From JACCZX01 sp963801035 (GTDB lineage: Bacteria > Pseudomonadota > Gammaproteobacteria > Burkholderiales > Burkholderiaceae_F), in the NCBI GenBank assembly GCA_963801035.1, contig CAWDDF010000009.1, positions 364,594-428,593 of the forward strand: DNA of 64,000 nucleotides. The letters run 5' to 3'. Below are positions 35,274-42,997 of the stretch, one piece after another. The position numbers and the translations under genes are program-made. The notes under the pieces are model-generated. The model was not told the DNA's origin and searched no databases. It worked only from the letters and a program-made list of their open reading frames with translations. The first letter of the stretch is position 1. Every line of letters starts with the position of its first letter.

Positions 35274-35765
35274 ATGCAAAAGATCACCCCGTTCCTCTGG
35301 TACGCCAAGGAGGCCGAAGAGGCCGCCAAGTTCTACACGTCGATCTTCCCCAACTCGCGCGTCGTCCGCGTCACCGCGATGCAGAGCGAATCACCGAGCG
35401 GCCCTCCGGGGTCGGTCAAGGTGGTCGAGTTCGTCCTGTTCGGACAGGAGTTCACGGCAATGACCGCCGGCCAGATGGATCCGTTCAACCACGCGGTGTC
35501 ATTCGTAGTCAACTGCGAAGACCAGGCCGAGATCGACAGGTACTGGAACGCACTGCTTCAAGGCGGACAGCCGGAGGCGTGCGGTTGGCTGAAAGACCGC
35601 TACGGCGTGTCGTGGCAGATCACACCGACGTTGCTCGGCAAGCTGATGGCCGACCCCGACAAGGAGAAATCCAAACGCGCGTCCGATGCGATGATGAAGA
35701 TGGTCAAGATCGACATCGCCGCGCTGGAGGCGGCGCATGAGGGCAAGACGCCCGCTTTTAATTAA
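35274..35765 (+). CDS. VOC-superfamily protein, 3-demethylubiquinone methyltransferase-like (PhnB type)
   Basis: 163 residues. MQKITPFLWYAKEAEEAAKF and YTSIFPNSRVVRVTAMQSES are the signature of this group, followed by FVLFGQEFTAMTAGQMDPFN, HAVSFVVNCEDQAEIDRYWN and CGWLKDRYGVSWQITPTLLG. Despite the historic name, these are vicinal-oxygen-chelate fold proteins of unknown reaction. AAGGAG precedes the ATG. Part of the same cassette. Confidence 0.9.
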   Translation: MQKITPFLWYAKEAEEAAKFYTSIFPNSRVVRVTAMQSESPSGPPGSVKVVEFVLFGQEFTAMTAGQMDPFNHAVSFVVNCEDQAEIDRYWNALLQGGQPEACGWLKDRYGVSWQITPTLLGKLMADPDKEKSKRASDAMMKMVKIDIAALEAAHEGKTPAFN

Positions 35766-35773
35766 GACGTGCA

Positions 35774-36127
35774 ATGCCGATCATCAACGCAATAGCGAGC
35801 GTTGCCGTTCGTGACCTGAACACAGCGATCAAATGGTACGAAGCGCTCTTTCGAAAAGCGCCAACCAAGCCGATGCCGGAAGTCGCTGAATGGAGCTTTG
35901 AGCGAGGCGGATGGCTGCAGGTGTATCAACTCCCCGAGCGCGCCGGCTCCGGGTCCTGCACGCTCGCCGTAAGCAACCTGGAAGAAGAAGCAACGCGCCT
36001 TAAGGCGCTCAACATCGATACCAGCCGACGCACGTCGACGGAGAAGGTGAAGACGCTGATGATCACCGATCCAGATGGCAATTCCATCGCGCTCGCCGAG
36101 GCTGCCGACCGAAGCTTGGCTCGCTGA
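35774..36127 (+). CDS. VOC-family glyoxalase-like protein
   Basis: 117 residues, a single glyoxalase/bleomycin-resistance unit: SVAVRDLNTAIKWYEALFRK, VAEWSFERGGWLQVYQLPER, and ITDPDGNSIALAEAA at the end. It begins 8 bp after the previous VOC gene's stop and probably shares its transcript. Substrate unknown. Confidence 0.85.
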   Translation: MPIINAIASVAVRDLNTAIKWYEALFRKAPTKPMPEVAEWSFERGGWLQVYQLPERAGSGSCTLAVSNLEEEATRLKALNIDTSRRTSTEKVKTLMITDPDGNSIALAEAADRSLAR

Positions 36128-36230
36128 GGCCGGTCGCTGGTCGATTCGAAGTCTTCGTTTCTGATGCACGCGCTGCAACAAGGAACAGCGATTGCTTGCC
36201 GGTGCGCACGACTGAAACCAAGGAAGACAG

Positions 36231-36584
36231 ATGGAAACCACGACCAGCAACACCGGATACAGCGGAGCCGTCAGCGGCACGGCAACGATGGGCAACACCG
36301 GAAAGTTAGAAGCAGATCGAGCTGCCGACAGCGCGCACAGCAGCGTGGATTATGTGTCGCAGGGCGCGCATGACACGGTCGATCGAATCTCCTCTACGGC
36401 GGGTTCCGCCTTTGATCGCGCGCGATCTACTGCAGGCGACGTGGAAGCGACCGCACAAAGCAAGTACGAGGATCTGATGAATAGCGAATGGGCGGAGACG
36501 GTGCGTGATGAGGTTCGCGCACGACCGCTAGCTGCAGTCGGTATAGCTCTTGCGGCGGGCCTGTTGATTAGCCGTTTGCTTTAA
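36231..36584 (+). CDS. DUF883-like membrane-anchored ribosome/stress protein (ElaB/YqjD type)
   Basis: 117 residues. A Ser/Thr/Ala-rich N-terminus, an amphipathic helical middle (TVDRISSTAGSAFDRARSTA, GDVEATAQSKYEDLMNSEWA) and a C-terminal single membrane anchor preceded by VRARPLAAVGIALAAGLLIS. This architecture is that of ElaB/YqjD-like inner-membrane proteins associated with stationary phase. GGAAGACAG precedes the ATG. It stands alone; a GC-rich hairpin follows at 36596-36614. Confidence 0.75.
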   Translation: METTTSNTGYSGAVSGTATMGNTGKLEADRAADSAHSSVDYVSQGAHDTVDRISSTAGSAFDRARSTAGDVEATAQSKYEDLMNSEWAETVRDEVRARPLAAVGIALAAGLLISRLL

Positions 36585-36595
36585 GACATCACCCT

Positions 36596-36614
36596 GGCCC
36601 GCGTCGTGCGGGCC
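36596..36614 (+). terminator. possible intrinsic terminator stem after the DUF883-like gene
   Basis: GGCCCGC (36596-36602), loop GTCGT, GCGGGCC (36608-36614) is a perfect 7-bp stem. No immediate T tract follows (only a TTTTCTT 12 bases later), so it may be a weak terminator or a simple mRNA hairpin between convergent genes. Confidence 0.4.
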
Positions 36615-36673
36615 GATGGTGCATTTTCTTGACATTGCGCCGGCTGAAATGCTGCAGCGGTTTCGCGCACTGC

Positions 36674-37258
36674 CTACGGCTTGAACGTTGCGAGGTAGTG
36701 CGCCAGATTCGCCAGGTCCGCATCGCTCAAGCCGCGGAGCACTGCAGCCATGATCGTGTCGCGGCCGGGTCCGGGGTTATCGCGAAACTGCTTCATCGAG
36801 TGCACGAGATATGGCTCATCCTGGCCCGCAAGGCGCGGGACTTGGTTCTGTCCGGCGTAGTCAGACAGATGACAGGTCCCGCACAATAATTTACTAGCGG
36901 CAGCGGCCCCAAGGCGGGCCTTCTCCTGAGTCGCAGCGCCGGGTTTTGGTACGGGCTTTTCTGCGGCATAGTGCTGCGCGAGCGCGATGATCGTCTCGTC
37001 ACTCATGCCGGCGACGATCTCCTTCATCTGCGGCACATCGCGCAAGCCCTCGCGAATCAGCACTAGTTGGTTTTCGATGAACAACTTCGGCTGACCTGCC
37101 AGCGAAGGTGTCAGCGGAATTTGCGAATTGCCTCCCGGTCCGTGGCAGGCGTTGCAGACCGCGACAGTTGCAGGCGGAGGCTGCTGCGTCGATGCGTTAC
37201 TGTGTAGAAGCAGTAGCGCCAGCGCAGCAAACACTCCGCCGATGAGTGCTTTTCGCAC
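36674..37258 (-). CDS. di-heme cytochrome c (c4-like)
   Basis: 194 residues with a signal peptide (LIGGVFAALALLLLHSNA) and two heme sites, CNACH and CGTCH, each followed by cytochrome c4-like repeats ending LAQHYAAEKP and LAHYLATFKP. Start is GTG 37258, directly after the TGA of the dehydrogenase gene (TGAGTG), so the two are translationally coupled. It is the expected electron acceptor for that periplasmic dehydrogenase. Confidence 0.9.
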   Translation of the reverse strand: MRKALIGGVFAALALLLLHSNASTQQPPPATVAVCNACHGPGGNSQIPLTPSLAGQPKLFIENQLVLIREGLRDVPQMKEIVAGMSDETIIALAQHYAAEKPVPKPGAATQEKARLGAAAASKLLCGTCHLSDYAGQNQVPRLAGQDEPYLVHSMKQFRDNPGPGRDTIMAAVLRGLSDADLANLAHYLATFKP

Positions 37259-38509
37259 TCACCGCCCATACGTGATGCGATAGATGGCGCCGAGCTGCTC
37301 ATCGGATACGAGCAGTGAGCCATCGGGCAGCTGCAGCATGTAAGTCGGCCGCCCACTGAACGCATCATTGTTGGCGTCAAGGAAGCCCGTCATAAAGGGC
37401 TCCACTTTCGCGTTCTTGCCATCGGCATCGGTGCGCACGGTCACAACGTCATAGCCCGCTTTTTGCGTCCGGTTCCACGAGCCCTTGCGCGCAACAAACA
37501 TTACGTTTCGATACTCCGCTGGAAACATCGCGCCGGTGTAAAAGTGCACGCCCATTACCGCTGTGTGCGGGCCCATCGTCGTCACCGGCAGCGTTACGCC
37601 GTCGCACGGGTTGGCTTTCTTAATGTCCTTGTCGGGAAGGGCATTGGCGTGGCAGTACGGGAATCCGAAGTTCGCGCCGGTCTTCGACATCCGGTTCAGT
37701 TCATCTTCAGGCTCGTTGTCACCCATCCAGTCACGACCGTGATCGGTGAACCACATCTCCTTCGTTGTCGGATGCCACGCGAAGCCTTGCGTGTTGCGCA
37801 CTCCGCGCGCGATCACTTCCATACCGGAGCCATCGGCGTTGTAACGGCGGATCTGCGCGTATTCGGCTGACGGCTCGCAGATGTTGCACGGCGCACCGAA
37901 CGGTACGTACAGCTTGTTGTCGGGACCAAAAGCGATGTACTTCCAGTTGTGGTGCTGCTCCTTCGGCAGCGCAAACGCAGCGGTCATATCAACCGGCGTG
38001 ACCGTTGGGTTTTTCTCGATGCCGTCGTAGCGCAATACCTTGTCGATCGCTACCACGTACAGCGATCCGTCTTTGATCGCCACGCCGGCTGGCTGCACCA
38101 GCTTGTCGACAACGACCCGGCTCGTGCGCTGCGTACCGGTGTCGGTCACCTCGTACACGCGACCGATTCCACGCGTGCCGATATAGATCTTGCCGCTGTC
38201 ACCGCGTGCCATTGCCCGAGCGCCCGGCATGCCGGTAGCCCACACCTCCGCCTTGAAGCCCGGCGGCAACTTGTAATTCGACAACGGGATGTCACTGATG
38301 GGCGTAGCGGTCATTCGGCCGGCGTGCGGCGCGAGCTTTGAACTTGCTTGGTCCGCAGTGCGCCCCTGCTGCCATGCAGGCGGGGGAGCCGCGGACCCTG
38401 GTGTCACCGTCGCTGCCGTCGTAACCACCGGCGCGGGCGTAGTGCTTGTGGACTGGCAGGCCGCGAGCGGAAGCAGAACGGCCGCAGCCAATGCGATTCT
38501 TTTCAGCAT
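37259..38509 (-). CDS. PQQ-dependent sugar/sorbosone dehydrogenase-like lipoprotein
   Basis: 416 residues from ATG 38509 (AAGGAGACATC upstream; the open frame to 38569 is not used). Lipobox LPLAACQ in LKRIALAAAVLLPLAACQST makes it a membrane-anchored lipoprotein. Six-bladed beta-propeller features: LPPGFKAEVWATGMPGARAM, YNADGSGMEVIARGVRNTQG, FAWHPTTKEMWFTDHGRD, and the C-terminal GRPTYMLQLPDGSLLVSDEQ. It resembles L-sorbosone or soluble glucose dehydrogenases that use PQQ. Electrons would pass to the adjacent cytochrome c. The substrate is unknown. Confidence 0.87.
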   Translation of the reverse strand: MLKRIALAAAVLLPLAACQSTSTTPAPVVTTAATVTPGSAAPPPAWQQGRTADQASSKLAPHAGRMTATPISDIPLSNYKLPPGFKAEVWATGMPGARAMARGDSGKIYIGTRGIGRVYEVTDTGTQRTSRVVVDKLVQPAGVAIKDGSLYVVAIDKVLRYDGIEKNPTVTPVDMTAAFALPKEQHHNWKYIAFGPDNKLYVPFGAPCNICEPSAEYAQIRRYNADGSGMEVIARGVRNTQGFAWHPTTKEMWFTDHGRDWMGDNEPEDELNRMSKTGANFGFPYCHANALPDKDIKKANPCDGVTLPVTTMGPHTAVMGVHFYTGAMFPAEYRNVMFVARKGSWNRTQKAGYDVVTVRTDADGKNAKVEPFMTGFLDANNDAFSGRPTYMLQLPDGSLLVSDEQLGAIYRITYGR

Positions 38510-38621
38510 GATGTCTCCTTGTGTTCTTCTGCAGGCAGCGATTGCCTGCGCAAGATGATTATGGAGCAATCGTCAGACCGAGCGTTTACCCGGTCGCCGG
38601 AGTGCCTCGCTAACATGCCGC

Positions 38622-39554
38622 ATGGCTTCGTCAAACAGCCGCTCCGAATACGAAAGCCGTATGCATCGAGTGGTTGCCTACATTGACGAGCATCTGGATC
38701 AACCGCTCGACCTCGGCACTCTGGCCGAAGTCGCGCACTTTTCTCCGTTCCATTTTCATCGCCTCTTTTCTGCCTGGATGGGAGAGACGCTTGGTGACTA
38801 CATGCGCCGCCGTCGCGTCGAGCTCGCGGCGATGCGCCTTGCCGCCCAGCCGCGCTCGAGAGTCTTGAATATCGCGCTGTCAACCGGTTTCGGCTCCGCC
38901 GAAGCGTTTACGCGTGCCTTCAAGAGCAGGTTCGGTTGCTCACCCACCGCATGGCGTGCGAATGAAGTTGCGCAACGCCGCGCGAAGCGCAATCCTGATC
39001 AGGTGGAAAGCAAGACGAGTCAGGCGCCAACCACTCTTCCCGCAGAACATGAAGCCTCCGCAACCCGAAGCACGGAGGCAAACATGAATGTGAAACTTAT
39101 CGACCGGCAGCCCGCGACGATCGCTTACCTCCGCTACGTTGGGCCTTATGGCCAAGGCATCTCAGAGTTCTGGGAGAACAGCTACTACCCATGGGCCGTT
39201 ACCCACAACGTACTCGACCGTCCGCGCTACGGCATCAGCCATGACGACCCCGGCGTCACCGCGCCCGAGCAATGCCGTTACGACGCCGGCGTTGAGGTTC
39301 CGCCCCAGTTTGTTGCTTCGGGCGGCGCGCAGAAGACAACCATCGCAGGCGGCCGCTATGCCGTGCTTCCCTTCAAGGGCAATGTCGAGCGTGTAGGTGA
39401 AGCCTGGACCGCATTGCTTCGCGATTGGTTGCCGGCCAGCGGGCTGCAACTCGATGCGCGGCCCTGCTTTGAGTACTACCCGACGGATTCCGAATGTGAC
39501 CCGCAGACTGGAGCGTTCCAGTGCGAGATCTGCATTCCAGTGGCGCCGCTTTGA
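38622..39554 (+). CDS. AraC-type regulator with GyrI-like effector domain
   Basis: 310 residues. The N-terminal double HTH (VVAYIDEHLDQPLDLGTLAE, VAHFSPFHFHRLFSAWMGET, IALSTGFGSAEAFTRAFKSR) is followed by a low-complexity linker of about 50 residues. Then comes a GyrI-like/AraC_E_bind domain (VKLIDRQPATIAYLRYVGPY, QKTTIAGGRYAVLPFKGNV, CFEYYPTDSECDPQTGAFQC). This is the layout of Rob/BmrR-like small-molecule sensors. A later ATG at 38658 is possible. It is divergent from the dehydrogenase/cytochrome pair and may regulate it; unproven. Confidence 0.88.
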   Translation: MASSNSRSEYESRMHRVVAYIDEHLDQPLDLGTLAEVAHFSPFHFHRLFSAWMGETLGDYMRRRRVELAAMRLAAQPRSRVLNIALSTGFGSAEAFTRAFKSRFGCSPTAWRANEVAQRRAKRNPDQVESKTSQAPTTLPAEHEASATRSTEANMNVKLIDRQPATIAYLRYVGPYGQGISEFWENSYYPWAVTHNVLDRPRYGISHDDPGVTAPEQCRYDAGVEVPPQFVASGGAQKTTIAGGRYAVLPFKGNVERVGEAWTALLRDWLPASGLQLDARPCFEYYPTDSECDPQTGAFQCEICIPVAPL

Positions 39555-39582
39555 ACGGGATGCGAACTCGCGCAATACAACT

Positions 39583-40029
39583 TCAGTTGCCTTGATTCAT
39601 CAGCTCCGTATAGCGACGCTGCATTTCCTCGGGCATTACCTTTTCGATCTCGTGACCAATGTTCCACTCGTGTCCGAAGGGGTCGCGGATCGTGCCCCCG
39701 CGTTCACCGTAAAACGCGTCGGTTGGCTCGCGGACCATCGTTGCTCCGGCCCCGATTGCGCGCTGAATGACCGCGTCGCAATCGTCGACGTGCAGGTGAA
39801 TCGTGATGGAAGTGCCGCCGATCGTTTCCGGGCTCATCAATCCGTACTCGGGGTATTCGTCGGAGAACATGATGATGTTGCCGCCGAAGTCGAGCTCCGC
39901 GTGACCGACTCGACCGCTGGGCTCGGTAAGGCGGTACTTCTCTTCGGCGCCAAACGCCTGCTTGTAGAACTCAATGGCCTTGGTCGCGTTCCTGACGCGC
40001 ACCTGTGCAAACACTTCCTTGACCACCAT
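39583..40029 (-). CDS. VOC-family glyoxalase/PhnB-like protein
   Basis: 148 residues. MVVKEVFAQVRVRNATKAIE, FYKQAFGAEEKYRLTEPSG, and HAELDFGGNIIMFSDEYPEY are the group signature, followed by SITIHLHVDDCDAVIQRAIG and RDPFGHEWNIGHEIEKV. His and Glu in the expected metal-binding positions are present. Its C-terminus is 28 bp from the AraC/GyrI gene, convergent. GGAGG precedes the ATG. Confidence 0.9.
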   Translation of the reverse strand: MVVKEVFAQVRVRNATKAIEFYKQAFGAEEKYRLTEPSGRVGHAELDFGGNIIMFSDEYPEYGLMSPETIGGTSITIHLHVDDCDAVIQRAIGAGATMVREPTDAFYGERGGTIRDPFGHEWNIGHEIEKVMPEEMQRRYTELMNQGN

Positions 40030-40110
40030 GATTTACCTCCTTATGCGCATTGACTGCGAGAAGCTGCACGATGCCGGCTTCTCGTAGCGGTGTCTTGAAC
40101 AGAATTGACC

Positions 40111-40959
40111 TCAGCGCTTTAAACCCAGCTCTTGATCACCATCAATCGGGACGTGATTCCTTGCGGCAGGCCTGATCCGCCGATACTCGCTGGGAGTCAT
40201 GCCGGTAAACGAACGGAAGTCGCGCGTGAAGTGCGCCTGGTCGCTGTAGCCGGACTCCGCCGCGAGGCTCGCCCATGGCGCTTCGCGGCCGTCGGCAACT
40301 TGATCGATAGCCGTTTGAAAACGCAGGACGCGACAATAGACTTTCGGCGCGAGCCCGACCGATTCACGGAAAAGCGCGCTGAATCTGCGGTGGCAATACC
40401 CGCTTTCGTAAACGACCTGGCTCACATGGCTGGTAGTCGCGAAGCGGGCTAAGGCGTGCGCGACTGCGGGATGGATCCCGCGCATCTTCGGCATTCTCGT
40501 AATCAACAAGGTCTGAAGAACGTCGAGCGCTGCTTCGGGCGAGCCGGCGAGCGCAAGCCGCTCGCGCGACTCGTCGGCCGCATGTCCCCACAGTTCGTCA
40601 AGCCGCGTGTGCCGCTCCGCCAACTCGCCTGCCGGGGCACCAAGGAAAACCTCCGCGGCACCGGGATGCAGTTGGGCGCCGACTGATCGGATCGGCTGCG
40701 AGACATCACGAACGTAGTAGCTGGTGCGGGCACCGCCGACAATCGCGTGACCCACCGTACGACCTGCGCTGCCATGCGTATCAAACAGCCGCAGCGGATG
40801 ATCCGAGATGCGGAACACCAGGCTCATCGTTCCGGTCGGAAGCACATGCTCGCGCGCGACTAGACCGTCACCGGTACGCGCGCTCTCGTCCGAGAACCAA
40901 AGCATCTTGACGAAGGGCCGTAGCACCGGCGGAAGTGAAGCGCTGTCACGAACGATCAT
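40111..40959 (-). CDS. AraC-family transcriptional regulator
   Basis: 282 residues. An N-terminal sensor part (LPPVLRPFVKMLWFSDESAR, HVLPTGTMSLVFRISDHPLR, VGAQLHPGAAEVFLGAPAGE) of the DUF6597-like type often seen with AraC HTHs is followed by the C-terminal double HTH (VAHALARFATTSHVSQVVYE, RRFSALFRESVGLAPKVYCR, LAAESGYSDQAHFTRDFRSF). It probably controls the adjacent VOC gene 81 bp downstream or the AlkD-like gene read divergently. Confidence 0.88.
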   Translation of the reverse strand: MIVRDSASLPPVLRPFVKMLWFSDESARTGDGLVAREHVLPTGTMSLVFRISDHPLRLFDTHGSAGRTVGHAIVGGARTSYYVRDVSQPIRSVGAQLHPGAAEVFLGAPAGELAERHTRLDELWGHAADESRERLALAGSPEAALDVLQTLLITRMPKMRGIHPAVAHALARFATTSHVSQVVYESGYCHRRFSALFRESVGLAPKVYCRVLRFQTAIDQVADGREAPWASLAAESGYSDQAHFTRDFRSFTGMTPSEYRRIRPAARNHVPIDGDQELGLKR

Positions 40960-41040
40960 TTAGCGGACACCAGATGTGCGGCACAGCGTGAGGTTAAACG
41001 ACCTACAGCCGCGTATTCTGATGTTGGCCAGGAGCATGGG

Positions 41041-41730
41041 ATGTCACTCGAAGCGCAAGTCCAGTCCGCACTCAAGTGGCTGAAAAGTCATAGCACCAAG
41101 GCGACGCTTGATGGCATGGCGCGTTACGCCATCCCGTCAGACCACGCATACGGTGTCGCGATGAAAGACATCAAGGGGCTCGGCAAGACGCTTGGCCGCA
41201 ATCAGGCACTCGCATCCGCTCTCTGGGACACCGGCGTGTACGAGGCGCGAATGCTCGCGTCCTTCGTCGGCGATCCAGCGGAACTGTCGAGCGCTCAGAT
41301 GGATCGGTGGTGCAAAGACTTTGACAACTGGGCTTTTTGCGACGCGATGAGCTTCAATCTTTTCGACCGCACGCCGCACGCGTGGACCAAGGTCAAGCAG
41401 TGGAGCAGCAAGCGCAACGAGTTCGAGAAGCGGACCGCCTTCGCCTTGCTGTGGAGTCTCACCGTGCATGACAAAGAGTCCGCCGACCAACCTTTTATCG
41501 AAGGCCTCACCCTGATCGAACGCGAAGCCAGCGATGAAAGAAATTTCGTCAAGAAGGCCGTGAACATGGCGCTGCGTGCGACCGGTAAACGCAATCGTTC
41601 GCTCAATGCTGCCGCTGTTGCGACGGCCCGGCGCCTGGCGGGTTCGAAGGATGCGACGGCGAAGTGGGTCGGCACAGACGCGCTGCGCGAGCTGACGAGC
41701 CCTGCAGTAATGAAGCGCCTTAAGACTTGA
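41041..41730 (+). CDS. AlkD-like DNA alkylation repair protein
   Basis: 229 residues, all-helical HEAT-like protein. SLEAQVQSALKWLKSHSTKA, RYAIPSDHAYGVAMKDIKGL, LWDTGVYEARMLASFVGDPA and CDAMSFNLFDRTPHAWTKVK match the AlkC/AlkD group; FVKKAVNMALRATGKRNRSL is also typical. AlkD removes N3- and N7-alkyl purines without base flipping. It stands in the stress/detoxification region and is transcribed alone. Confidence 0.85.
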   Translation: MSLEAQVQSALKWLKSHSTKATLDGMARYAIPSDHAYGVAMKDIKGLGKTLGRNQALASALWDTGVYEARMLASFVGDPAELSSAQMDRWCKDFDNWAFCDAMSFNLFDRTPHAWTKVKQWSSKRNEFEKRTAFALLWSLTVHDKESADQPFIEGLTLIEREASDERNFVKKAVNMALRATGKRNRSLNAAAVATARRLAGSKDATAKWVGTDALRELTSPAVMKRLKT

Positions 41731-41799
41731 GGGGGGAACTCGCGCTACGCGAGCGCAACGCGTCCAACCGTGATCGCGGGAGCCGCCAGAGCCGAGTCT

Positions 41800-41988
41800 C
41801 AGTTGATGTTGAAACGATGCTTTTTCACGGTGACCCGCACACCGAACCTGCGCTACGAACGGATACCGGTGGTGTGATCATCTATGTTCAGTATCCCGGG
41901 CCCGAATACGGGCAAGGCGCCGATCTACGATGGTCGCTTCAATCTGGAGGCGCGGCGACCGGTCGAGGAGGAACGTACCGACGTTTAA
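41800..41988 (+). pseudogene. C-terminal fragment of a cupin-like gene, frameshifted
   Basis: The 266-bp gap between the AlkD-like and DUF1810 genes holds a remnant reading TMLFHGDPHTEPALRTDTGG and VIIYVQY. After an extra base at about 41893-41903 it continues as PGPNTGKAPIYDGRFNLEAR and RPVEEERTDV, with stop at 41986-41988. This looks like the end of a small cupin or ChrR-like protein. No N-terminal part or start is present upstream, so the gene is truncated as well as shifted. Family assignment is tentative. Confidence 0.5.
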
Positions 41989-41996
41989 GCGGCGAC

Positions 41997-42416
41997 CTAA
42001 CCGATCAGCCGCAACGTCTTGTCATCGCGCTCGCCGCGAAAGTATTTGTCAAGCACGCGCTCGAACACAGAGCCGGACGGCGAGACATGGGCGAACAAAG
42101 TAGCGCTCGACTTCAGCTTCATGTCATCCGGAGAACCAAAGATCTGCTGCGCCGAGCGTCCTTCGATGCGCAGCAGCGCCTCAGCGCATTCCACCAATCG
42201 CCTGCCCAGCACGGGGTCTTTTAGATAAGCCTCGGCTTCCGCCAGGCTCTTGATTGCATAGCGCTGTGAGGTGGGGCTGATTCCGAGCCCAGCGTATTGC
42301 GGGAAGACGAACCACATCCAGTGCGAGCGCTTCTGCCCTTGCCTAATTTCCGAAAGCGCAATCTCGTAAATGCCCTGCTGCGCATCGACGAATCTGTTTA
42401 GTCCATCAGCGTCCAT
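41997..42416 (-). CDS. DUF1810 family protein
   Basis: 139 residues. MDADGLNRFVDAQQGIYEIA and LSEIRQGQKRSHWMWFVFPQ, then YAGLGISPTSQRYAIKSLAE are unmistakable for DUF1810, as is DPVLGRRLVECAEALLRIEG. Its function is not known; members often sit near DNA repair or stress genes, as here beside an AlkD-like protein. Confidence 0.9.
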   Translation of the reverse strand: MDADGLNRFVDAQQGIYEIALSEIRQGQKRSHWMWFVFPQYAGLGISPTSQRYAIKSLAEAEAYLKDPVLGRRLVECAEALLRIEGRSAQQIFGSPDDMKLKSSATLFAHVSPSGSVFERVLDKYFRGERDDKTLRLIG

Positions 42417-42457
42417 GGCGGCGGCCTTGTCAACAGAAGCGCAGATCGCGACGGCGA

Positions 42458-42910
42458 TTACTCGCGTCCCTTCTTCGCCTTGTGGCGCTCGAGCGCTTCC
42501 TCGATCGAATGAGACTTCGTCAGAGACTTTTCCTTTTTCGCGAGCTCGGCGAGCTCACGGTAGTGGGTATGCAGTAGCGCCAGCTCGGCAGACGTCAGAC
42601 TTTCGACGTCGATCAGACGATTGCTCGCGCCGGCAATAGCGGCCACAATCTCGTTGAGTTTCAGCTCGAGCGCCTGCGTATCTTTGTTCTGCGTCTGCTG
42701 AATGACGAAGACCATCAGGAACGTGATGATGGTCGTTCCGGTATTGACGACGAGTTGCCACGTATCGGAAAAGCCGAACAACGGACCGGTGCTGGCCCAC
42801 ACGACAATAATCAGAACAGCGGCGGCGAATGTCCAGGGCTTGCCGGTCCACTCGGTGATTGCATGCGCGGCGTCTTCCCACCGTAGAAGAAGTGCGGGCT
42901 TCGTCCTCAT
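42458..42910 (-). CDS. low-affinity iron permease family membrane protein
   Basis: 150 residues. WTFAAAVLIIVVWASTGPLF and LVVNTGTTIITFLMVFVIQQ are the two membrane segments, followed by TQNKDTQALELKLNEIVAAI, the conserved motif of this family (PF04120), and a charged cytoplasmic tail (KKEKSLTKSHSIEEALERHK). Transport function rests on weak evidence from fungi; in bacteria it is uncertain. Confidence 0.85.
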   Translation of the reverse strand: MRTKPALLLRWEDAAHAITEWTGKPWTFAAAVLIIVVWASTGPLFGFSDTWQLVVNTGTTIITFLMVFVIQQTQNKDTQALELKLNEIVAAIAGASNRLIDVESLTSAELALLHTHYRELAELAKKEKSLTKSHSIEEALERHKAKKGRE

Positions 42911-42997
42911 AGAATCTCCCTAATAATGCGCGATCTGTATGACTCGCAATCGCGAGTATCACTGCTGTTCCTGGGTTAAGGGAATAAGCTCGTTGCT

